Source of the DNA: Chryseobacterium sp.
GTDB lineage: Bacteria; Bacteroidota; Bacteroidia; Flavobacteriales; Weeksellaceae
Assembly: GCA_003852805.1 (NCBI GenBank)
Contig: RDDY01000241.1
Location: forward strand, 1 to 13,293
Direction: 5' to 3'
Length of the DNA: 13,293 nucleotides
The notes under the pieces were generated by a model. The model did no database searches and was not told the DNA's origin. It saw only the letters and a list, made by a program, of their open reading frames with translations. Made by a program: the position numbers and the translations under genes. Below are positions 1 through 7,189 of this stretch, in pieces; position 1 is the first letter of the stretch; each line of letters starts with the position of its first letter.

Positions 1-152
<152 letters not shown>

Positions 153-160
153 TTAGTGCT

Positions 161-168
161 CAAAAATA
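161..168 (-). promoter_or_regulatory. Candidate -7 box of the parA promoter
   Basis: On the minus strand this reads TATTTTTG, a full match to the Bacteroidota -7 consensus TAnnTTTG, 17 bp upstream of the parA ATG. That implies a very short leader, as for other genes here. No good TTTG -33 box sits 19-20 bp upstream. A second -7-like box (TATATTTG) lies at 208-215, so the choice between them is open. Confidence 0.45.
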
Positions 169-251
169 CAATTTTTTTGACGCCGTGCCGACCTTGCAAA
201 ATCTGAGCAAATATAATTATTTGCGCCACAATAAGTTACGCAACCAACAAC

Positions 252-260
252 TTATCCACA
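252..260 (+). promoter_or_regulatory. DnaA-box-like 9-mer TTATCCACA
   Basis: TTATCCACA is an exact match to the strongest Escherichia coli DnaA box. It lies between the parA promoter region and the purA terminator. A perfect 9-mer on either strand is expected by chance about 0.1 times in a window this size. I found no second box in the window, so this is not an origin by itself. Confidence 0.35.
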
Positions 261-280
261 GTAATTTTCTCAGCCAAAAC

Positions 281-306
281 AAAAAGCCGGCGCAATGGCA
301 CCGGCT
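281..306 (-). terminator. Rho-independent terminator of purA
   Basis: Read on the minus strand, AGCCGGTGC pairs with GCGCCGGCT (nine pairs, one G-U) around a CATT loop at 285-306, followed by TTTTT at 285-281. It lies 26 bp past the purA stop codon. It should separate purA from parA, which is in the same orientation downstream. Confidence 0.85.
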
Positions 307-331
307 CTCTGAAATAATATTTCTATGCTTC

Positions 332-1621
332 CTAAAAAATCTCCTTACGGATGATATTCTGAGAACGCTCCGGACCGACGGATACCAGATAAACGCTGAT
401 GCCCAAGTAATCCTCGATAAATTCTATGTATTTCTGCGCGTTGTCGGGCAGGTCTTCATAACTGCGGGCTTTTGTAATGTCTTCCGTCCAACCGGGCAAC
501 TCCTTGTAAACGGGTTCATATTTATAGAGCTTGGTGGTGGAAGAAGTAAAATAATCAATCAGTTTTCCGTCTTCGGTTTTGTACTGTGTGGCTATTTTCA
601 GGTTTTCAATCCCGCTCAGAACGTCAAGCTTGGTGATGACCAAATGGTTGATGCCGTTTATCATACAAGCGTGCTTCAATGCCACCAAATCCAGCCAGCC
701 TGTGCGGCGCGGGCGTCCTGTGGTAGCGCCGAATTCGTGGCCGATTTTGCGGATTTGTTCTCCCAAGTCGTCGTGTAGTTCCGTCGGGAAAGGTCCGTTG
801 CCTACTCTGGTGCAATACGCCTTTGCCACACCTATCAGATTTTGCAATGCGGTCGGCGGCACACCCGCGCCCGTACAGACACCGCCCGTGGATGGTGATG
901 AAGACGTTACGTACGGATAGGTGCCGAAATCTATATCCAACATCAGCGCTTGCGCACCTTCAAACAAGATATTCTTGCCGTCGTGCAAAGCTTGATTCAG
1001 TTCCAGTTCGGTGTCTACGATACGGTCTTTAAGCTTCTCGCCCAGTTCCAAGCACTCATTGTAAATCACATCAAACGACAAAGTCGGTTTGTTGAAATAT
1101 TTCTCGAACAGTGAATTTTTCACTTTCAGGTTGGTCCTGATTTTGTCGGCCAGAACCTCTGGATTCAGCAAATCGATCATCCTGATTCCGACGCGTGCAA
1201 TCTTGTCTTCATAGCAAGGCCCTATGCCCTTCTTGGTGGTGCCGATTTGGTTCTCGCCAACCAATTCTTCCTCTCGATAGGTGTCGAGAAGAATGTGATA
1301 CGGCATAATGACATGCGCTCGCCGGCTAATGAAAACATGGTCGGTGTTCAGGCCTTTCTCTTCTATCTGCCCGATCTCGCGCAGGAAAGACTTGGGGTTG
1401 ACCACCACTCCGTTGGCAATAAAGCATTTGCCTCGGCTCTGCAAAACGCCCGACGGCAGCAGGTGCAGCACAAATTTGTTCTCGCCCACATACACCGTGT
1501 GGCCGGCATTGTCGCCGCCTTGGTACCGGACAACGTAATCAGACTTTGCCGATAAGACATCGGTAATTTTCCCTTTGCCTTCGTCGCCGAACTGCAGTCC
1601 GACTACTACATAAGTTGACAT
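332..1621 (-). CDS. purA: Adenylosuccinate synthetase
   Basis: Cytosolic enzyme that joins aspartate to IMP using GTP, forming adenylosuccinate, the first committed step from IMP to AMP. The 429-residue length is standard. Visible family motifs are QFGDEGKGK (10-18, phosphate loop, with catalytic Asp13), GGDNAGHTV (35-43, catalytic His41), VTSSSPSTGG (238-247), TTGRPRRTGW (300-309) and the GTP guanine-binding TKLD (330-333). All key residues look intact. The start at 1621 puts MSTYVVVGLQFGDEGKGK at the N-terminus, exactly as in the family. It is a single-gene unit with its own promoter at 1648-1679 and a terminator at 281-306. Two 11-bp direct repeats in the promoter suggest regulation. Confidence 0.98.
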   Translation of the reverse strand: MSTYVVVGLQFGDEGKGKITDVLSAKSDYVVRYQGGDNAGHTVYVGENKFVLHLLPSGVLQSRGKCFIANGVVVNPKSFLREIGQIEEKGLNTDHVFISRRAHVIMPYHILLDTYREEELVGENQIGTTKKGIGPCYEDKIARVGIRMIDLLNPEVLADKIRTNLKVKNSLFEKYFNKPTLSFDVIYNECLELGEKLKDRIVDTELELNQALHDGKNILFEGAQALMLDIDFGTYPYVTSSSPSTGGVCTGAGVPPTALQNLIGVAKAYCTRVGNGPFPTELHDDLGEQIRKIGHEFGATTGRPRRTGWLDLVALKHACMINGINHLVITKLDVLSGIENLKIATQYKTEDGKLIDYFTSSTTKLYKYEPVYKELPGWTEDITKARSYEDLPDNAQKYIEFIEDYLGISVYLVSVGPERSQNIIRKEIF

Positions 1622-1647
1622 AGATTTTCACTTTTTATTAGATGCGC

Positions 1648-1679
1648 CAAATTTACTTCTAAAAACTGCCGGAGACAAA
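1648..1679 (-). promoter_or_regulatory. purA promoter, Bacteroidota type
   Basis: On the minus strand, TTTG (1676-1679) and TAAATTTG (1648-1655) are separated by 20 bp, a full match to both elements of the Bacteroidota promoter. The -7 box ends 26 bp before the purA ATG, so the leader is too short to hold a riboswitch. Confidence 0.75.
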
Positions 1680-1699
1680 CAACAATGTTAAAAACTGCC
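1660..1699 (-). repeat. Pair of 11-bp direct repeats across the purA promoter
   Basis: On the minus strand GGCAGTTTTTA occurs exactly twice, at 1660-1670 (inside the -33/-7 spacer) and 1689-1699 (just upstream of the -33 box), 29 bp apart. The upstream copy also forms the small dyad AACTG-N5-CAGTT at 1693-1707. The position is typical of an operator, but no regulator is identified. Confidence 0.5.
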
Positions 1700-1801
1700 A
1701 AACAGTTGTTTCCTGAAAAAGGTAAATATTGTTAACGCCTGCGCCCACGAGTGTTTTTGGAACCGATATTGAATAAACAGAAGATTCTATAAATGAATAT
1801 T

Positions 1802-2341
1802 ATGGCTAAATTATCAAACATGAAAGTCGCGGTATTGGCGGCAGAAGGATTTGAAGAAGTAGAACTTACAAAACCGGTAGACCGATTGAAGAATGAAGGC
1901 GCCACCGTAGAAATCGTCTCACTGAAGCCGGGCAGCATCCGTGCATTGGACGGCAAAGAATGGTCGATAAAATTGGATGTGGACAAGGAAGTAAGCAAAG
2001 CGGAAGTGGATGACTACGACGCTCTGTTGTTGCCGGGCGGCGTGATGAACCCCGATGCGCTCCGTATAGACGAAGATGCCGTGTCGTTTGTGAAAGACTT
2101 TGTCAATTCGGGCAAGCCGGTAGCCGTTATCTGCCACGGTCCGCAGACCATGATCGACGCCGGCGTGGTGAAAGGCAAAAAGATGACCTCTTACCCGGCC
2201 ATTAAAAACGATTTGAAAAACGCCGGCGCCGATTGGGTGGATGAAGAAGTGGTGGTAGACGGCAATTTGGTCTCAAGTCGCAGTCCCGAAGATCTGCCCG
2301 CCTTTCAAGACAAAATGGTGCAAGTCTTCGCGAAAGCTTGA
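1802..2341 (+). CDS. DJ-1/PfpI-family protein (YhbO/PfpI subfamily)
   Basis: A 179-residue protein filling a single DJ-1/PfpI domain. The family has a flavodoxin-like fold with a nucleophilic Cys at a strand-helix elbow. Here the elbow is AVICHGPQTM with Cys111-His112, and the partner acid Glu15 lies in LAAEGFEEVEL (12-22). The LLLPGG strand (76-80) is also present. This CHGP pattern belongs to the PfpI/YhbO branch, whose members have been reported as proteases, stress proteins or glyoxalase/deglycase enzymes; the substrate cannot be read from sequence. There is no signal peptide, so it should be cytosolic. ATGs at 1793, 1802 and 1820 are all possible; 1802 gives MAKLSNMKVAVL. No convincing promoter was seen upstream. 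It is a single-gene unit closed by the terminator at 2364-2393. Confidence 0.9.
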   Translation: MAKLSNMKVAVLAAEGFEEVELTKPVDRLKNEGATVEIVSLKPGSIRALDGKEWSIKLDVDKEVSKAEVDDYDALLLPGGVMNPDALRIDEDAVSFVKDFVNSGKPVAVICHGPQTMIDAGVVKGKKMTSYPAIKNDLKNAGADWVDEEVVVDGNLVSSRSPEDLPAFQDKMVQVFAKA

Positions 2342-2363
2342 TTGTAAAGCAGATCACTCTATC

Positions 2364-2393
2364 AAAAGACAAGAGCAGCTCTTGTCTTTTTTT
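2364..2393 (+). terminator. Rho-independent terminator after the PfpI-family gene
   Basis: A perfect 12-bp stem, AAAAGACAAGAG / CTCTTGTCTTTT, with a three-base CAG loop (or a shorter stem with a larger loop), followed by more T residues. It lies 22 bp after the stop codon. Confidence 0.9.
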
Positions 2394-2455
2394 ATTTAAA
2401 GTATTGAATTTCAAAAAGATTCGCACCAAATAATCGGTAGCTTGTTAAAAAACCG

Positions 2456-2463
2456 TATCTTTG
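2456..2463 (+). promoter_or_regulatory. -7 box of the DEAD-box helicase promoter
   Basis: TATCTTTG matches TAnnTTTG and ends 20 bp before the ATG at 2484. No TTTG is found at the -33 position. The box lies downstream of an in-frame upstream start at 2442, which argues that translation begins at 2484. Confidence 0.6.
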
Positions 2464-2483
2464 CACGATATTTAAAACGATTA

Positions 2484-4157
2484 ATGAATTTATTTACTGA
2501 AACCGATTTAAGCCCTGAAATTCTGAAGGCCGTCGGTGAACTGGGCTTTACCGCCCCCACTGAAATCCAAAAACAGACCATACCTTTTATTCTCTCTGAT
2601 ATCCGTGACCTGATTGCACTGGCGCAAACGGGCACAGGAAAGACCGCAGCATTCTCCTTGCCTATTTTGGATATGATAGACGACAGCAGCCGCAAAATTC
2701 AGCTGCTGGTGCTTTGTCCCACGCGCGAGCTTTGTCTGCAGATTGCCAAAGATATCAAGAGTTACTCCAAGTATATGTCCGGCGTGAAGACCACAGCGGT
2801 CTACGGCGGCAGCAGTATTACTGAGCAGATACGCTCTTTGCGCGAGAAACCACAGATCATTGTGGGAACTCCGGGTCGGGTGATTGACCTGATCGGTCGC
2901 GGTGCGTTGGACTTTTCTCAAATCCATTGGTTGGTTTTGGACGAGGCTGATGAAATGCTGTCAATGGGCTTCAAAGACGAACTGGAAACCATTCTGCGCG
3001 AAACACCCGAGACCAAGCAGACCTTCCTCTTCTCCGCCACCATGAACCGCGAGGTAGAAAAAATCTCGAAAAACTACCTGACCAATCCGCACAGAATCTC
3101 CGTAGGCTCCATCAATGCCGTAAAGAAAAATATTCAGCATGAATATTATGTAGTCGGATATCGTCAGAAGAAAGAAGCGCTGAAGAGACTCATCGACAGC
3201 AATCCGAACCAATATTCGATTATCTTCTGCCGCACCCGAATGGAGACCCAAGAGGTTGCAGACTTTTTGATGCAAAACGGCTACGCCGCAGACGCATTGC
3301 ACGGCGATCTTTCACAAGCGCAGCGCGACACGGTGATGAAAAAATTCCGACTAAAAAATATCGATATCCTCGTGGCGACGGATGTGGCTGCGCGCGGTTT
3401 GGATGTGAATTCTCTTACGCACGTTATCCACTATTCTCTTCCCGACGATCCCGAAGTATTTGTTCACCGAAGCGGAAGAACGGGCCGTGCCGGGAAAGAC
3501 GGAATATCGATGGCGCTTATCAAGCCGGAAGAAAGCCGCAAGCTTCGCCAGATCAAGACCGAAACCAAAATCGACATTGTAGAGAAAAAGATTCCGACAG
3601 GCGAGGAAATCATCAAAGCCCAGGTAAACGGCATTTTTGAAAAACTGTTGACCTCACACGAGGACTTCTTCCAGTTTGACGATTCTTTGATTCCTGATCT
3701 TTCGGGCTTTACCAAAGAAGAATTGGTCCATCAGCTGTTGCAGTTTCAACTGAGAGACATGGCGCTGTATTACCGGTCTCACAACGATTTGGCCGAACAG
3801 AAATTCAGCCGTGACGATGAGCGCGGACGCGGCAGAGACCGAGACAGAAACAGAGGACGCGACCGCGACAGAGGTGAGAGAGGCGACCGCGGCGCACGCA
3901 GAGGACGCAAGAGCGCAGACATGGTGCGTTTCTTCTTCAACTTGGGCAAACGCGACTCTCTGAAAAAGGTGGACGTGCTGGACATCATCAACCAATCGAC
4001 GAAAAAGAACGGTCGCAAACCCGACATCGGCGATATCGAAATCATGGAGAAGTTCAGCTTTTTTGAAGTGGAGAAAAGCTTCAGAAGAGATGTTCTGGAG
4101 GGGATAAACCAACGCAAATTTAAGGGGCGCGACATGCGCATAGAAGAAGCAAACTAA
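2484..4157 (+). CDS. DEAD-box ATP-dependent RNA helicase with DbpA-like RNA-binding tail
   Basis: A 557-residue RNA helicase expected to remodel structured RNA or assist ribosome assembly. RecA domain 1 carries the Q motif around FTAPTEIQ (22-29), motif I AQTGTGKT (47-54), PTREL (79-83), TPGR (129-132), DEAD (153-156) and SAT (184-186). RecA domain 2 carries IIFCRT (246-251), VATDVAARGLDV (297-308) and HRSGRTGRAG (328-337). A spacer of about 100 residues leads to a highly charged Arg-Asp/Arg-Gly stretch (445-474). The last 80 residues (from about 479, MVRFFFNLGKRDSL, to the end) resemble the DbpA/CsdA C-terminal RNA-binding domain. The start at 2484 fits the promoter position and puts the Q motif at the usual distance. 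Which family member this is (DeaD/CsdA-like versus DbpA-like) is uncertain, so no symbol is given. Confidence 0.95.
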   Translation: MNLFTETDLSPEILKAVGELGFTAPTEIQKQTIPFILSDIRDLIALAQTGTGKTAAFSLPILDMIDDSSRKIQLLVLCPTRELCLQIAKDIKSYSKYMSGVKTTAVYGGSSITEQIRSLREKPQIIVGTPGRVIDLIGRGALDFSQIHWLVLDEADEMLSMGFKDELETILRETPETKQTFLFSATMNREVEKISKNYLTNPHRISVGSINAVKKNIQHEYYVVGYRQKKEALKRLIDSNPNQYSIIFCRTRMETQEVADFLMQNGYAADALHGDLSQAQRDTVMKKFRLKNIDILVATDVAARGLDVNSLTHVIHYSLPDDPEVFVHRSGRTGRAGKDGISMALIKPEESRKLRQIKTETKIDIVEKKIPTGEEIIKAQVNGIFEKLLTSHEDFFQFDDSLIPDLSGFTKEELVHQLLQFQLRDMALYYRSHNDLAEQKFSRDDERGRGRDRDRNRGRDRDRGERGDRGARRGRKSADMVRFFFNLGKRDSLKKVDVLDIINQSTKKNGRKPDIGDIEIMEKFSFFEVEKSFRRDVLEGINQRKFKGRDMRIEEAN

Positions 4158-4182
4158 GCTTTTTCCGAAACAATAAATCCGT

Positions 4183-4207
4183 AACCTGCTGTTTGGCAGG
4201 TTTTTTT
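4183..4207 (+). terminator. Rho-independent terminator of the DEAD-box helicase gene
   Basis: A 7-bp stem AACCTGC / GCAGGTT around a TGTTTG loop, running into an uninterrupted T tract to 4207. It starts 26 bp after the stop codon. Confidence 0.88.
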
Positions 4208-4257
4208 ATGCAGTTAAGCGAGCAGACTTATGTGAACGAAATTTAACATTGAACCAA

Positions 4258-4287
4258 TTTCGCTGCCTCATAATTTGCCGATATTTG
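4258..4287 (+). promoter_or_regulatory. Weak candidate promoter of the phosphate-uptake pair
   Basis: GATATTTG (4280-4287) matches seven of eight positions of TAnnTTTG. TTTC (4258-4261) lies 18 bp upstream in place of TTTG. The -7 box ends 28 bp before the DUF47 ATG. It is placed where a promoter is needed, just after a terminator, but matches less well than the others. Confidence 0.35.
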
Positions 4288-4315
4288 CAACACAAAAACT
4301 ATAACAACAAGAGAA

Positions 4316-4954
4316 ATGGGATTCGCAAATTTTATCCGCGCTTTTCAACCCAAAGACAAGATTTTCTACGTGCTCTTTGAAAAAGTGACCGAGAACCTGG
4401 TGGCCATGTCGACGGACTTCCATAAAGGGATGCTCAACTTCGACAACAATGACGACTCTATGATGAAGTTGATGAGTGAGTACGAGCACAAAAACGATGA
4501 CCTGACGCACGAGATCTTTGTGGAATTGGGCAAAAACTTCATCACACCGTTTGACCGGGAAGACATCACCGAATTGGCTACGGGTTTGGATGACATTGCG
4601 GACTATATTTTTGCATCGGCCAAATACATCTTCATGTACAAAAGTCCGGAAACCAAAGCGTATTCTGAGTTCTCATTGCTGATTCAGAAAGCCTGTCTGG
4701 AAATACAAACGGCCATGAAACACCTGAACGGCTTTACGAATATGCCTGCGGTGAAAGAAAGCTGTATTAAAATCAACTCCATCGAGAACATTGCCGACGA
4801 TGTGCTGACCAACGCCATGGTTCAACTGTTTGAATCCGACGACGCCATCAACGTGATCAAAGTAAAATCTGTATTGGATTATCTGGAGATTGTTACCGAC
4901 AAAGCCGAGGACGTGGCCAATACGATTGAGAACATCATGATAAAATACTCGTAA
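4316..4954 (+). CDS. DUF47/PhoU-like PiT accessory protein
   Basis: A 212-residue soluble, almost entirely helical protein of the DUF47 (TIGR00153/PhoU_div) family. It begins MGFANFIRAFQPKDKIFY and has the acidic helical repeats characteristic of PhoU relatives, for example YEHKNDDLTHEI (about 56-67) and GLDDIADYIFASAKYI (about 90-105). A comparable helix near the C-terminus is LDYLEIVTDKAEDVANTIE. Family members are nearly always encoded beside a PiT phosphate permease and are thought to control it; PhoU-type proteins bind metal clusters through such acidic motifs. Here the PiT gene follows after 22 bp, so co-transcription is very likely. The exact effect on transport is inferred from family context. 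Confidence 0.93.
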   Translation: MGFANFIRAFQPKDKIFYVLFEKVTENLVAMSTDFHKGMLNFDNNDDSMMKLMSEYEHKNDDLTHEIFVELGKNFITPFDREDITELATGLDDIADYIFASAKYIFMYKSPETKAYSEFSLLIQKACLEIQTAMKHLNGFTNMPAVKESCIKINSIENIADDVLTNAMVQLFESDDAINVIKVKSVLDYLEIVTDKAEDVANTIENIMIKYS

Positions 4955-4976
4955 GGGTTACACAATCTTTTAGAGA

Positions 4977-6119
4977 ATGGATTTTCCTATACTGCTTGTC
5001 GTCATTATTGCGCTGGCATTGATATTTGACTATATCAACGGCTTTCATGACGCTGCCAACTCCATTGCCACCATTGTTTCCACCAAAGTGCTTACGCCTT
5101 TTCAGGCGGTTCTGTGGGCAGCGGTTTGGAACTTTGCGGCGTTCTTTCTTGCAGCCTATGTCATTGGCGAATTTAAAATCGGTAATACCATTGCCAAAAC
5201 GGTCAACGAGGATTTCATCAACCTGGAAGTCATCGCCTCGGGGCTGATTGCCGCTATTTTGTGGAACCTGCTGACCTGGTGGTTCGGCATTCCGTCAAGC
5301 TCGTCGCATACACTCATCGGCGGATTTATTGGTGCGGCGCTTATGCATGCACTTTATCTCGATTATCAATTGGCGGTGGACACGGCACCTGCCGAAACTT
5401 TCTTCGGACATTGGCGAATGGCGTTTGACAACCTTTTCCATCAGAACATTGTGAAATATGAAAAGGTAGTGCCCATCTTCTTGTTCATCTTCTTGGCTCC
5501 CATCATCGGTATGATCATTTCCATCATCATCACGTTGATCATCGTCAATCTGAGCCGTCGTGCAAATCCGCACAAAGCCGAAGGTGTTTTCAAAAAATTA
5601 CAATTGGTTTCCTCGGCGCTTTTCAGCCTGGGGCACGGTACCAACGATGCGCAGAAAGTGATGGGGATCATCGGTGCGGCGATTATTTATTACCACGTAC
5701 AGATGCTGGATGATCCTACCTACGTACTGTTGGACAGCACACACCGTTTCTCCTACTTTGTAGACCATTACACTTGGGTGCCGTTCACTTCATTCCTTAT
5801 GATTGCTTTGGGAACCATGAGCGGCGGCTGGAAGATCATAAAAACCATGGGCAGCCGTATCACCAAAGTAACGCCGCTGGAGGGCGTGAGTGCGGAAACG
5901 GCGGGAGCACTTACGCTGTTTATTTCAGAACATTTCGGTATTCCGGTTTCCACTACACATACCATCACCGGCTCGATTATCGGTGTGGGCCTGACCAAGC
6001 GCGTGTCGGCCGTACGCTGGGGCATTACGGTAAGCCTGCTTTGGGCTTGGGTGCTTACCATTCCGGTCAGTGCGTTCATCGCGGGGGTTACCTACATTAT
6101 TTTCCATTGGCTGGTTTAA
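4977..6119 (+). CDS. PiT-family inorganic phosphate transporter
   Basis: A 380-residue inner-membrane permease with about ten hydrophobic segments. PiT proteins carry phosphate (often as a metal-phosphate complex) driven by protons or sodium. The internally duplicated signature is clear. The first half has NGFHDAANSIATIVSTKVLTP (21-41) and GIPSSSSHTLIGG (104-116). The second half has GHGTNDAQKVMGIIGAA (219-235) and GIPVSTTHTITG (321-332). A soluble loop of roughly 25 residues (about 192-215) separates the halves. The length is at the short end for the family but typical of Bacteroidota members. It follows the DUF47 gene by 22 bp and ends before a strong terminator. The sequence does not distinguish proton from sodium coupling. 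Confidence 0.95.
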   Translation: MDFPILLVVIIALALIFDYINGFHDAANSIATIVSTKVLTPFQAVLWAAVWNFAAFFLAAYVIGEFKIGNTIAKTVNEDFINLEVIASGLIAAILWNLLTWWFGIPSSSSHTLIGGFIGAALMHALYLDYQLAVDTAPAETFFGHWRMAFDNLFHQNIVKYEKVVPIFLFIFLAPIIGMIISIIITLIIVNLSRRANPHKAEGVFKKLQLVSSALFSLGHGTNDAQKVMGIIGAAIIYYHVQMLDDPTYVLLDSTHRFSYFVDHYTWVPFTSFLMIALGTMSGGWKIIKTMGSRITKVTPLEGVSAETAGALTLFISEHFGIPVSTTHTITGSIIGVGLTKRVSAVRWGITVSLLWAWVLTIPVSAFIAGVTYIIFHWLV

Positions 6120-6140
6120 TTGCTGCCTGTAACAATAAAC

Positions 6141-6168
6141 AAAACCATCCGTTCTGCGGATGGTTTTT
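6141..6168 (+). terminator. Rho-independent terminator of the DUF47-PiT operon
   Basis: An 11-bp stem AAAACCATCCG / CGGATGGTTTT with a TTCTG loop and a final T at 6168. It lies 21 bp after the PiT stop codon and just before the next promoter. Confidence 0.88.
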
Positions 6169-6171
6169 CCG

Positions 6172-6202
6172 TTTCTGAATCCCGCGTTTAATTGTATTTT
6201 TG
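6172..6202 (+). promoter_or_regulatory. Promoter of the polyprenyl synthase operon (predicted leaderless)
   Basis: TATTTTTG (6195-6202) is a full match to TAnnTTTG. TTTC, three of four bases of the -33 element, lies 19 bp upstream at 6172-6175. The -7 box ends only four bases before the ATG at 6207, so transcription should begin at or next to the start codon. Confidence 0.6.
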
Positions 6203-6206
6203 CGGC

Positions 6207-7178
6207 ATGGAATTTATCGAGCATTACCAGAATCTGATTTCGGCTGCCGTCGGCGAGAACCGTTTTACCGAAGGTCCCGAGGAACTGTACGAGCCTGTCA
6301 ATTACATCATAAGCCACGGCGGAAAACGGTTGCGTCCGGTAATGGTATTGATGGCTTGTGATCTTTTCGACGGTGATTTGCGGCAGGCAATCCGTCCGGC
6401 TTTGGCCATCGAATATTTCCATAACTTCACCTTGATTCATGACGACATCATGGACAACGCTACGCTGCGACGCGGACAACCTACCGTCCACAGCGTGTAC
6501 GGTGCCAACACAGGAATTCTGTCGGGCGATGTGTTGTTGATGAAGTCCTACAAATTCTTTGAAGAGCTCCAACCCGAACTTTTCAAACGTTGCGTAAGCA
6601 TCTTTACCGAAACCGGAATCTTGGTCTGCGAAGGACAGCAACACGACGTCAATTTTGAGACTCGAAACGATGTAACCTACGACGAGTATATTATGATGAT
6701 AAGTCATAAGACGGGCGTATTGATCGGTGCAGCGCTAAAAATAGGTGCACTCATCGGCGGCAGTTCAGAGAAAGATGCAGAGGCGCTTTATCAGTTCGGG
6801 TTGCATGTGGGCGTCGCTTTCCAAATCATGGATGACTATCTGGACGTCTACGGAGACATGAAAGCGCTCGGTAAAAAACAAGCGGGCGATATTTACGAGA
6901 ATAAAAAGACCGCTCTCTACCTCTTGGCAATGGAACACGCCGACGAGGAGGAACGCAAGGAACTGGATTATTGGTATTCCAAAAAGACGGACAACATCGA
7001 CAAAGTCTACAGCGTAGAAAATATCTTCCGACATGTAAAGGTAGAAGAAAAAGCGCTCCGCTTGGTGCAAAAACACAGCGAATTGGCGCACCGTTATTTG
7101 GACGAAATCAATGTGTCTGCCGATAAAAAGAAACCGTTCCTGCAATTGGCCGGACAACTGTTGCAGCGACAATTTTAA
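6207..7178 (+). CDS. Polyprenyl diphosphate synthase, probably short-chain (FPP/GGPP type)
   Basis: Trans-isoprenyl diphosphate synthase of 323 residues. It elongates an allylic diphosphate with isopentenyl diphosphate, feeding quinone, carotenoid or cell-envelope lipid synthesis. Visible motifs are GGKRLRP (38-44), the first Asp-rich motif DDIMD (79-83), RRGQPTVH (88-95) and the second Asp-rich motif DDYLD (209-213), preceded by GVAFQIM. The residue five before the first Asp is Phe74. A bulky aromatic there limits chain length in characterised enzymes, and together with the two-residue spacing of DDxxD this suggests a C15-C20 product rather than a long quinone tail; this is inference. ATG 6207 is chosen because the upstream TTG at 6192 lies within the promoter and the next Met (46) is inside the conserved core. 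GSCFA and TatD genes follow in the same operon. Confidence 0.93.
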   Translation: MEFIEHYQNLISAAVGENRFTEGPEELYEPVNYIISHGGKRLRPVMVLMACDLFDGDLRQAIRPALAIEYFHNFTLIHDDIMDNATLRRGQPTVHSVYGANTGILSGDVLLMKSYKFFEELQPELFKRCVSIFTETGILVCEGQQHDVNFETRNDVTYDEYIMMISHKTGVLIGAALKIGALIGGSSEKDAEALYQFGLHVGVAFQIMDDYLDVYGDMKALGKKQAGDIYENKKTALYLLAMEHADEEERKELDYWYSKKTDNIDKVYSVENIFRHVKVEEKALRLVQKHSELAHRYLDEINVSADKKKPFLQLAGQLLQRQF

Positions 7179-7189
7179 ATCTCTTTCGG

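Noticed and set aside
185..778. A 197-codon plus-strand ORF antisense to purA
   Set aside because: It runs across the purA terminator and coding region, resembles no family, and purA on the other strand is unambiguous.
1700..1800. A promoter for the PfpI-family gene
   Set aside because: I looked for TTTG and TAnnTTTG at suitable spacing and found only partial matches such as TAAATATTG, not worth annotating.
2442..2483. Upstream start of the DEAD-box helicase adding 14 residues
   Set aside because: It lies upstream of and across the -7 box TATCTTTG, so it would not be in the transcript.
3654..4112. A 152-codon minus-strand ORF opposite the helicase tail
   Set aside because: The low-complexity Val/Ala/Ser composition is the mirror of the Arg-Asp repeat on the plus strand.
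5774..6178. A 134-codon plus-strand ORF overlapping the PiT end
   Set aside because: It is an out-of-frame reading of the PiT gene that extends through the terminator, with no family resemblance.
5925..6707. A 260-codon minus-strand ORF
   Set aside because: It spans the end of PiT, a terminator, a promoter and the start of the prenyl synthase. The opposite strand is clearly coding on both sides, and the translation shows no recognisable domain.
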